NCBI GenBank assembly: GCA_017444545.1
Contig: JAFSWJ010000128.1
Location: 1-5,443 of the forward strand
DNA length: 5,443 bases
Reading direction: 5' to 3'
DNA from: Lachnospiraceae bacterium
GTDB taxonomy: Bacteria > Bacillota > Clostridia > Lachnospirales > Lachnospiraceae
Part shown: positions 1 to 4,929 of the stretch, piece by piece
How the letters are laid out: each line of letters opens with the position of its first letter
Numbering within the stretch: the stretch's first letter is position 1
The notes under the pieces: generated by a model
What the model was told of the DNA's origin: nothing
The model's database searches: none
What the model saw: only the letters and a program-made list of their open reading frames with translations
Made by a program: the position numbers and the translations under genes

Positions 1-758
1 AGATCCTCGATCTGACAAAGCTCCTCGACAGAAAACCGAAGGCTCTCTCCGGCGGACAGAGACAGAGGGTTGCCATGGGACGTGCTATAGTCCGTAATCC
101 TAAGGTATTCCTTATGGACGAGCCTCTTTCAAACCTCGATGCAAAGCTCCGTGTGCAGATGAGAATAGAGATCGCAAAGCTTCACCAGAAGCTGGGAACA
201 ACCATCATCTACGTTACACACGACCAGACAGAGGCTATGACACTTGGTACCAGGATCGTTGTTATGAAGGACGGCGTGGTACAGCAGGTTGATACTCCCC
301 AGAATCTCTATGAGAAGCCCGGAAACCTCTTTGTTGCAGGCTTCATGGGATCACCTCAGATGAACTTCCTTGATGCGGTTGTTGAGGTAAACGGTGACAA
401 GGCAAACCTCAAGGTTGCCGGACACAACATCCCTCTTCCTCCCGCAAAGTCAAAGAAGCTCATTGAAGGCGGCTATGACGGAAAGACCGTAACCTTCGGC
501 ATCCGTCCCGAGAATGTTTATGATTCGGAAATGACCATCAATACCCTTCCTCAGGAAGCAGTATTTGAGTCAACGATCAAGGTATACGAGCTCCTTGGAG
601 CGGAAGTTTTCCTGTATTTCGATCTGGAAGAGTTCCCGATCACGGCTCGTGTTGATCCCAGGACCACAGCAAGACCCGGCGATACAGTCAAGTTTGCGAT
701 GGATGTCGAAAAGATCCACATCTTCGACAAGGAGACATCACTTACGATCACAAACTAA
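1..758 (+). CDS. Carbohydrate ABC transporter ATP-binding protein, MsmK/UgpC/MalK type (5' partial)
   Basis: This is the nucleotide-binding subunit that powers uptake of sugars or oligosaccharides through a membrane permease pair. The reading frame is open from base 3, and 251 residues are visible; relatives run about 360-375 residues, so roughly 115 N-terminal residues with Walker A and the Q-loop lie outside the window. In the visible part, in order: signature LSGGQ (residues 15-19), Walker B VFLMDEP (35-41), D-loop SNLD (43-46), H-loop His in VTHDQTEAM (71-79). From about residue 115 (FMGSPQMNFL) comes the C-terminal OB-fold regulatory region typical of MalK-like proteins, including GIRPENVY. 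No binding protein or permease gene follows; the transcript ends at a terminator 15 bases past the stop. This fits the Firmicute habit of one shared, unlinked ATPase serving several sugar permeases, which is inference because the upstream side is not visible. Subfamily is firm; substrate is not. Confidence -1.
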   Translation, partial: ILDLTKLLDRKPKALSGGQRQRVAMGRAIVRNPKVFLMDEPLSNLDAKLRVQMRIEIAKLHQKLGTTIIYVTHDQTEAMTLGTRIVVMKDGVVQQVDTPQNLYEKPGNLFVAGFMGSPQMNFLDAVVEVNGDKANLKVAGHNIPLPPAKSKKLIEGGYDGKTVTFGIRPENVYDSEMTINTLPQEAVFESTIKVYELLGAEVFLYFDLEEFPITARVDPRTTARPGDTVKFAMDVEKIHIFDKETSLTITN

Positions 759-772
759 GACAGATTTTTTTC

Positions 773-800
773 AAGCGGGCTCTGATGAGCCCGCTTTTTT
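773..800 (+). terminator. Intrinsic terminator of the ABC ATPase gene
   Basis: A perfect 10-bp inverted repeat (AAGCGGGCTC, 773-782; GAGCCCGCTT, 787-796) closes a TGAT tetraloop and runs into six T residues (795-800). It begins 15 bases past the ATPase stop codon. This is a canonical Rho-independent terminator on the plus strand. There is no matching A-run on the left side (a T-run sits there instead), so it should not work in reverse. Confidence -1.
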
Positions 801-805
801 GTGAA

Positions 806-894
806 GGCAACGAGCCAAGGTGCACGCTGGGTGCTTGCACACAAAGCGGGCACTTTGGCGACTGCCCATCATCGAGCACGAAGTGTGAGATGAT
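806..894 (+). ncRNA. Candidate structured element: two adjacent hairpins in the 5' region of greA
   Basis: The gap between the ATPase terminator and greA has no convincing reading frame but strong self-complementarity. Hairpin A: GGCA (806-809) with TGCC (863-866), a small internal loop ACGA/GAC, then a continuous 10-bp stem (814-823 with 850-859, one G-U), an A/G mismatch, and CGCT/AGCG (825-828 with 845-848) around an apical loop. Hairpin B: ATCATC (868-873) with GATGAT (889-894), a symmetric GA/GA internal loop able to form tandem sheared G-A pairs, then four pairs including one G-U, and a GAA triloop. It could be the greA leader, a cis-regulatory RNA, or a copy of a dispersed intergenic repeat. 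I do not recognise a named RNA family. The strand is assigned from greA and is not independently shown. Confidence -1.
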
Positions 895-918
895 TCGTAC
901 AGCCGCCGAAAGGAAGGC

Positions 919-924
919 AGGAGG
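919..924 (+). promoter_or_regulatory. Ribosome binding site deciding the greA start
   Basis: A perfect AGGAGG lies four bases before the ATG at 929, somewhat close but strong. It is the only good ribosome binding site in the upstream-extended frame and fixes 929 as the start. A weak hairpin with a CC-GAAA-GG tip (902-918) ends directly against it; whether that matters for initiation is unknown. Confidence -1.
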
Positions 925-928
925 ATAT

Positions 929-1435
929 ATGGCAAGGGAAAAGCTTACAAAAAATGACGTTGAAAAGATAAAGGCAGAGATCGAGGACAGAAAACTGAAC
1001 GTCAGGAAACAGCTCATCAAAGAGGTCCAGGAGGCCAGAGCGCAGGGAGACCTCAGTGAAAATTTCGAATACTATGCCGCAAAAAAAGCAAAGAATGAAA
1101 ACGAAAGCCGCATCAGCTACCTGGAGGGATTGCTGAGGACTGCCGAGATAATCTCGGACAGATCAAAAAAAGACGAGGTGGGTCTGAACAATACGGTTAC
1201 AGTATATTTTGAAGAGGATGACGAGGAACAGACCTTCAAAATAGTGACCTCCATCCGGGGAAATTCCATCAAAAACATGATCTCAAACGAATCACCCATC
1301 GGAAAAGCCATCATGGGAAAAAAGGTGGGAAGCCGCGTCAGGATAGCGGTAAATGACAAATACAGCTACTATGTGGTGATAAGGGCCATAGACAAGACAA
1401 CGGACGACAGCGAAGATACGATCAACAGGTTTTAG
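929..1435 (+). CDS. greA: Transcription elongation (cleavage) factor, GreA/GreB family
   Basis: Gre factors enter the RNA polymerase secondary channel and stimulate cleavage of backtracked RNA, rescuing stalled elongation complexes. The protein is 168 residues, slightly longer than the usual 155-160. Residues 1-75 form the charged N-terminal coiled coil with the family motif QGDLSENFEYYAAKKAKN (39-56). Its tip acids Asp41 and Glu44 sit at the same numbers as the catalytic pair of E. coli GreA. Residues about 85-155 are the FKBP-like C-terminal domain, with the family signature SNESPIGKAIMGKKVGSRV (119-137). It ends in a short acidic tail (TTDDSED). The frame stays open upstream to an ATG at 785, but that lies in the terminator loop and has no ribosome binding site, so 929 is preferred. 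I see no clear promoter in 801-928. Many Clostridia carry several Gre paralogues, so this may not be the main GreA. Its stop overlaps the stop of the convergent gene by four bases. Confidence -1.
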   Translation: MAREKLTKNDVEKIKAEIEDRKLNVRKQLIKEVQEARAQGDLSENFEYYAAKKAKNENESRISYLEGLLRTAEIISDRSKKDEVGLNNTVTVYFEEDDEEQTFKIVTSIRGNSIKNMISNESPIGKAIMGKKVGSRVRIAVNDKYSYYVVIRAIDKTTDDSEDTINRF

Positions 1436-2058
1436 GATGCCGGCTCCTGTGAGGGAGCGGCGCTTTCCAGAGCCTTCAATATGCCGTCTTTTGAAAGAGA
1501 ATTGATATTCCGGGCTGCTTCCTTCAGCCCGGATATTTTTTCAGTCTCACCGCTCTTTTGGTAGATATCCGCCAAAAGAGTATAGTTCTTTTTGACATCA
1601 CTTCCTATGCTGACCCCGAATTCGAGAAGCACTTTTGCCTCATTCTCATGGCCCTCATTCAGATAATCCTCCGCAAGCCTTGAAAGATTCTGCACAAGCC
1701 TGGTATAGTTCATGTCACAGGACTGCAGGAAATAGATGTTCGGAGCGCCGTAGGCAAGCTTCAGCTCCGTGTTTGACACACCCGTGAAGTTCAGTATCTT
1801 TTTTCCCTCAAGAGAGCGTATATTATACTGACGTTCCTTTGTTTCCTCGTTTTCCGTGGGGACATCAAGGGGGAGCTCTGCAGAGCTGACATTTATGTAC
1901 GGCAGATCGTCGATGTTCTTTTTCGGAGTGCTGTCGGCTTTTTTCTCAAGCGCCAGAAACTCGGCGTTCGGATCGTATTTTTTCATCGAACGGCTCATAA
2001 ACACCTTGAAAAAGAGCGCGACAACTACTATTATAATAAAAACAGGGGGAAACCGCAT
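1432..2058 (-). CDS. Membrane-anchored protein with TPR-like helices, function unknown
   Basis: I do not recognise a named family. The 208-residue product begins with an uncleaved-looking hydrophobic anchor (residues about 4-20, FPPVFIIIVVVALFFKVF) followed by basic MSRSMKK. Next comes a polar, probably disordered stretch (about 25-80). A more compact region follows (80-112, KKILNFTGVSNTELKLAYGAPN), then helices with TPR-like spacing: LSRLAEDYLNEGHENEAKVLLEFG (125-148) and TLLADIYQKSGETEKISGLKEAA (160-182). The tail is Ala/Ser/Pro-rich. The basic residues after the anchor do not settle topology clearly. The start ATG (2056-2058) has AAAGGA upstream on its own strand with suitable spacing. It is convergent with greA (four-base overlap of stops) and divergent from the operon to its right. 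Such anchored TPR proteins usually act as scaffolds for envelope complexes; that role here is inference. No clear promoter was found for it on the minus strand. Confidence -1.
   Translation of the reverse strand: MRFPPVFIIIVVVALFFKVFMSRSMKKYDPNAEFLALEKKADSTPKKNIDDLPYINVSSAELPLDVPTENEETKERQYNIRSLEGKKILNFTGVSNTELKLAYGAPNIYFLQSCDMNYTRLVQNLSRLAEDYLNEGHENEAKVLLEFGVSIGSDVKKNYTLLADIYQKSGETEKISGLKEAARNINSLSKDGILKALESAAPSQEPAS
1510..1541 (+). terminator. Probable intrinsic terminator of the greA transcript, inside the convergent gene
   Basis: An 8-bp perfect stem CCGGGCTG (1510-1517) with CAGCCCGG (1525-1532), extendable by one T-A pair, closes a seven-base loop. After A-T-A it is followed by six T residues (1536-1541). 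It starts about 75 bases past the greA stop, in plus-strand orientation, and no better hairpin lies closer. It falls wholly within the C-terminal coding part of the minus-strand gene (around GLKEAARN), so the same bases serve as codons on one strand and as a terminator on the other. Confidence -1.
2006..2034 (+). promoter_or_regulatory. Probable sigma-A promoter for the rightward operon
   Basis: TTGAAA (2006-2011) and TATTAT (2029-2034) are separated by 17 bases, five of six matches to each consensus hexamer and the ideal spacing. The predicted transcript start is near 2041, about 45 bases before the small membrane-protein ORF. A perfect TATAAT at 2032-2037 overlaps, but its spacing to the same TTGAAA is 20, which is poor. 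The promoter lies inside the first codons of the divergent minus-strand gene, over the membrane anchor, where AT-rich hydrophobic codons could produce such a match by chance. Confidence -1.
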
Positions 2059-2071
2059 GGTTTTTCCTTTC

Positions 2072-2077
2072 GGGAGG
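2072..2077 (+). promoter_or_regulatory. Ribosome binding site for the small membrane-protein ORF
   Basis: GGGAGG lies 10 bases before the ATG at 2088. A closer ATG at 2080 (two bases away) opens only an 18-codon polar frame and is too near the site to use it well. The site argues that the 2088 ORF is translated. Confidence -1.
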
Positions 2078-2087
2078 TTATGAAAAA

Positions 2088-2201
2088 ATGTTCAAATGGT
2101 TCCAGGGCAAAAACAGGAGGGTCTTCACCGGGATAATAATAGCGATCCTGGTCCTGGCTCTTGTTATTCCTGTGTGCGTAAATCTCTTTTACGTACCTTG
2201 A
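2088..2201 (+). CDS. Small single-span membrane protein (37 residues), function unknown
   Basis: This ORF is short enough to be missed by usual length cut-offs. It starts MFKWFQGKNRR, with four basic residues at positions 3, 8, 10 and 11. One hydrophobic span follows, about residues 13-36 (TGIIIAILVLALVIPVCVNL at 14-33), and the protein ends FYVP. The positive-inside rule places the N-terminus in the cytoplasm. Support: a GGGAGG site 10 bases upstream, a good promoter about 50 bases before it, an otherwise unexplained gap between two genes, and a coherent amphipathic-plus-hydrophobic layout. It ends 37 bases before the VanW-domain gene and is probably co-transcribed with it. No family is recognised. 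The main alternative is that it is a non-coding leader and the hydrophobic frame is chance. Confidence -1.
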   Translation: MFKWFQGKNRRVFTGIIIAILVLALVIPVCVNLFYVP

Positions 2202-2238
2202 TGATGTCTCCTAATAATATACCATAAAGAGGATTGAA

Positions 2239-3894
2239 ATGAAGAAGTTTTTATGTATTATCCTGAGCGTGATACTCATGTCAGGCATGACGGTCACTGC
2301 GCTTGCAGGCGGCGGGATGTCGGTGCTTGACGGTCTGGGTGCAGGAGCTCACAGCAGCAGCCCCTCCGGGGACGATGAGCAGGAGCAGAGCGCAGACAGC
2401 GGGGTCTCAGGAGTCGAACAAAAAAAAGTATATTCCGCGACAGATACGATCAAGCCCGGGGTATTTGCAGGTCCCGTTGAACTGTCCGGGATGACTGCAG
2501 CTCAGGCTCAGTCAGCCGTAGAGCAGTACGTCAAAAGCCTGGGTCAGGCAAATATAGAGCTGAGGGTCGGAGAAAGCTCGGTTCCTGTAACGGCGCACGA
2601 GCTGGGACTGACCTGGACGAACAAAGAGATCATTGATGAAGCGATGGGTCTTTGCAAGCAGGGTAACATAATAAAGCGCTTCAAGGACATCTCAGACCTG
2701 AAGCGCACAAACAAGGTATTCCCTGTTGCCTGCAAGGCGGATGATACCTCCGTCAGACGGGTTGTCGAGACGCAGTGCTCTGCCTTTGACACACCTGCAG
2801 AGGATGCGACCCTGAAGCGTGAAAACGGCGAATTCACCGTGGTCGGAGGACAGAACGGCAGGACCGTAAACGTCGCCGAGTCGGCAAAGATCATAGAGGA
2901 TTTCATGGCCACATCCTTTAACGGATCACCTGCAAGCCTTGAGATGAAGGTTGATATGGAGTATCCGAAGGGAGATCCCGAAAAACTTGCAAAGGTAAAG
3001 GACGTGCTCGGAACCTTCACAACAAAATTCACCTCCTCGGGAAAGGACAGGGTTACCAATGTTTCAAACGGCTGCAGTCTCGTAAACGGGAGGACTCTGT
3101 TTCCGGGAGAGCAGCTTTCGGTGCTTGACTGTATCACTCCCTTCACGGAGGCAAACGGCTATGCCCTGGCAGGCTCCTACCTCAACGGTGTGGTCGTCGA
3201 AAGCTTCGGAGGCGGTATCTGCCAGGTGAGCACCACCCTTTATCAGGCAGTGCTTCGGGCCGAGCTTCAGGTGGATGAGAGACACAATCATTCCATGGTA
3301 GTAAACTATGTGGATCATTCGGCCGATGCGGCAATAGCCGAAAGCGGCGGCAAGGATTTCAAATTTACAAACAACCTGGAATATCCCATATATATAGAAG
3401 GATCAACAAGTCCGGAAAAGACCATCACCTTCACGATCTATGGAGTGGAGACCAGGGACCCTGCGCGCAAGCTCTCCTTTGAGAGTGTGGATCTGGAGAC
3501 GACAGCGCCTGTTGGAGAAAAGGTTATAGCAGATTCCTCACAGCCTGCAGGCTATGCCAAGGGCCAGTCGGCTCACGTGGGCTACAAGTCCGAATTCTGG
3601 AAGATAGTCAAGGTAAACGGAGAGGAAAAGGACAGGATCAAGGTCAATTCCTCAAAATACAATGCAGTTCCCGCAACACTCACCATGGGAACCGCAACCT
3701 CAAATCCGGTGACCCAGTCAGCCATCAGCGCTGCGATAGCGACCCAGTCCATAGCCTACTGCAAGGCAGTGGCCGCGTCGGTTGCCATCGACGGAGGAGC
3801 CTCTGCCCTTGCGGGTCAGCAGGCGGCGGCACCTCAGGATGCGGAGGTTGCACCCGAAAACACTGCAGAACAGGGCGACGGTCAGTCACAATGA
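2239..3894 (+). CDS. Secreted VanW-domain cell-wall protein (YoaR-like)
   Basis: The 551-residue product has a classic signal peptide (MKKFLCIILSVILMSGMTVT, cut probably after ALA-23). A Ser/Gly/acidic linker follows (24-65), then a YoaR-type putative peptidoglycan-binding region (about 73-240) with GVFAGPVELSGMTAAQAQSA and a later GGQNGRTVN segment. The VanW domain (about 255-405) carries its hallmark SFGGGICQVSTTLY (322-335), plus LFPGEQLSV and EYPIYIEG. Residues about 413-485 resemble a G5-like beta domain (GYKSEFWKIVKVNGEE; KVNSSKYNAVPATLTMGTAT). The tail (about 487-551) is Ala/Gln/acid-rich low complexity. VanW proteins are linked to the cell envelope and named from vancomycin-resistance clusters, but their biochemical activity is not established; nothing here implies resistance. 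The start is set by AGAGGA five bases upstream. The stop overlaps the next start as ATGA. An A8 run (2420-2427) sits in the linker. Confidence -1.
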   Translation: MKKFLCIILSVILMSGMTVTALAGGGMSVLDGLGAGAHSSSPSGDDEQEQSADSGVSGVEQKKVYSATDTIKPGVFAGPVELSGMTAAQAQSAVEQYVKSLGQANIELRVGESSVPVTAHELGLTWTNKEIIDEAMGLCKQGNIIKRFKDISDLKRTNKVFPVACKADDTSVRRVVETQCSAFDTPAEDATLKRENGEFTVVGGQNGRTVNVAESAKIIEDFMATSFNGSPASLEMKVDMEYPKGDPEKLAKVKDVLGTFTTKFTSSGKDRVTNVSNGCSLVNGRTLFPGEQLSVLDCITPFTEANGYALAGSYLNGVVVESFGGGICQVSTTLYQAVLRAELQVDERHNHSMVVNYVDHSADAAIAESGGKDFKFTNNLEYPIYIEGSTSPEKTITFTIYGVETRDPARKLSFESVDLETTAPVGEKVIADSSQPAGYAKGQSAHVGYKSEFWKIVKVNGEEKDRIKVNSSKYNAVPATLTMGTATSNPVTQSAISAAIATQSIAYCKAVAASVAIDGGASALAGQQAAAPQDAEVAPENTAEQGDGQSQ

Positions 3895-4445
3895 TAATAA
3901 TGACCGGCTTTGCCGGACTTGCCGGAACCATGACCCTGCTTGAAAACGAAAAGGAAAGCCTCCTGAAACGGTTTTCACACAGCTTCCTTGACAGTGTACC
4001 GGCTTATGATCCCTCAGAGGCTGCAAAGATCACGGGAAGCATCCTTGAAGACAGAGGGGTGCAAAACATGATCAAAGCGGGAAAGGACGGGATTTACGCA
4101 GCTCTTTGGGAACTGGGAGAGCAGATGTCCTGCGGCATGAGGATAGATGCGCCGTCACTTTCCATTCTCCAGGAGACCATAGAGATAGCGGACTGCCTTG
4201 ACATCAATCCCTACGAGGATGACAGCACAGGCTGTTTTCTGTTCACGGCTGAGGGGGAAAAGGCAGATCTTATTATCCGGAAGCTGCAGGAAAAGGGCAT
4301 AGCCGCCGGTATCATAGGCTACGAGACAAAGGACAGGGACAGGCTCCTTGTGAAAGGCACGGAAAGACGGTATCTCACACCGGCTTCGCGCATAGAATCC
4401 GAAAAAAAGCAAAGGGAGACATACAATGCAAAACGAGATAAATGA
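3891..4445 (+). CDS. Stand-alone AIR synthase-like C-terminal domain protein (N-terminal domain missing)
   Basis: The 184 residues resemble the C-terminal half of AIR-synthase-related proteins (the PurM/HypE/ThiL/SelD fold): a start like the inter-domain strand (MIIMTGFAGLAGT), then SILEDRGVQNMIKAGKDGIY, ALWELGEQMSCGMRID (71-86), INPYEDDSTGCFLFTA (105-120) and KLQEKGIAAGIIGYET (131-146). Full-length relatives are about 320-350 residues with an N-terminal ATP-binding domain, which is absent; the bases before the start encode the VanW protein's tail in another frame. The position that in relatives reads like MHDxTEGG reads MIKAGKDG (60-67), so the conserved acid/His cluster is also lost. Enzyme activity of the usual kind is therefore unlikely. 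The start has no convincing ribosome binding site and overlaps the upstream stop as ATGA, so translation is probably coupled. The family call is by remembered motif pattern; it may be a domain kept for another role, or a decaying remnant with an intact frame. Confidence -1.
   Translation: MIIMTGFAGLAGTMTLLENEKESLLKRFSHSFLDSVPAYDPSEAAKITGSILEDRGVQNMIKAGKDGIYAALWELGEQMSCGMRIDAPSLSILQETIEIADCLDINPYEDDSTGCFLFTAEGEKADLIIRKLQEKGIAAGIIGYETKDRDRLLVKGTERRYLTPASRIESEKKQRETYNAKRDK
4413..4418 (+). promoter_or_regulatory. Ribosome binding site for the Lrp-family gene, inside the upstream gene
   Basis: AGGGAG lies seven bases before the ATG at 4426, within the last codons of the AIRS-like gene. It supports independent initiation at 4426 despite the 20-base overlap between the two genes, and selects this ATG as the start. 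Confidence -1.
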
Positions 4446-4929
4446 ACTCAGGCAGAGGATATTAAAGTCCATTGAGCACGACGGAAGGGTGGATCTGGGA
4501 GATCTGGCCATCCGCCTCGGAGTGGATGAGACCGATGTGGCAAACGAGATGTCCGATATGGAAAAAGAGGGCATCATCTGCGGATACCACACCCTCATCG
4601 ACTGGGACAAAACGGATGAACAGAAGGTCACCGCCCTCATAGAGGTGAGGGTCACGCCCCAGAGAGGACAGGGCTTTGATGTCATAGCGGAAAGGATCTA
4701 CAAATTTGCCGAGGTGGATTCGGTATATCTCATATCCGGAGGCTTTGACCTCATGGTTATCATGGAGGGACAGACATTAAAGGAAGTCTCAAGGTTTGTT
4801 TCCGAAAAGCTCTCGGCCCTGGAATCGGTCCTCAGCTGTGCCACCCATTTCATCATGAGAAAGTACAAGGTGAACGGGACCATACTTGCAAAGAAATACG
4901 AGGATGAAAGGATGCTGATCACGCCATGA
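4426..4929 (+). CDS. Lrp/AsnC-family transcriptional regulator
   Basis: Feast/famine regulators bind DNA as dimers or octamers and sense amino acids through a C-terminal domain. The product is 167 residues, the usual size. Residues about 8-52 form the AsnC-type winged helix-turn-helix (RQRILKSIEHDGRVDLGDLA, then LGVDETDVANEMSDMEKEGI), followed by the linking strand ICGYHTLIDW. Residues about 68-145 are the ligand-binding RAM domain (TALIEVRVTP, then VDSVYLISGGFDLMVIMEG at 97-115 and a final HFIMRKY). The start follows AGGGAG at good spacing. The gene overlaps the AIRS-like gene by 20 bases and the aminotransferase start by four (ATGA). The tight coupling to an aminotransferase suggests it controls amino-acid transamination, probably including its own operon; the effector cannot be read from sequence. 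Confidence -1.
   Translation: MQNEINELRQRILKSIEHDGRVDLGDLAIRLGVDETDVANEMSDMEKEGIICGYHTLIDWDKTDEQKVTALIEVRVTPQRGQGFDVIAERIYKFAEVDSVYLISGGFDLMVIMEGQTLKEVSRFVSEKLSALESVLSCATHFIMRKYKVNGTILAKKYEDERMLITP

Noticed and set aside
783..912. Hammerhead ribozyme: CTGATGA at 782-788 and CGAAA at 907-911 resemble its core
   Set aside because: The bases after CTGATGA belong to the perfect terminator stem. No stem II places GAAA correctly, and no enclosing stems I and III fit. Two short motifs so far apart are chance.
785..928. N-terminal extension of the greA frame by 48 codons
   Set aside because: The upstream ATG lies in the loop of the terminator hairpin, has no ribosome binding site, and the added residues do not resemble GreA. 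AGGAGG before 929 gives the family-length protein.
2032..2037. Perfect TATAAT as the -10 element
   Set aside because: The only good -35 hexamer is 20 bases away. TATTAT three bases upstream gives the ideal 17-base spacing to the same -35.
2080..2136. Alternative 18-codon ORF from the ATG at 2080
   Set aside because: It is too close to the GGGAGG site, and the product is short and polar with no recognisable features; the 2088 frame is more protein-like.
3904..3916. CCGGC-TTT-GCCGG hairpin near the start of the AIRS-like gene as a terminator
   Set aside because: No T-run follows, and the bases encode the ordinary TGFAGLAG segment; it is best explained by codon composition.
4698..4922. Minus-strand frames opposite the Lrp, AIRS-like and VanW genes
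   Set aside because: They lie wholly inside well-supported plus-strand genes, lack domain-like sequence and are shadow frames.
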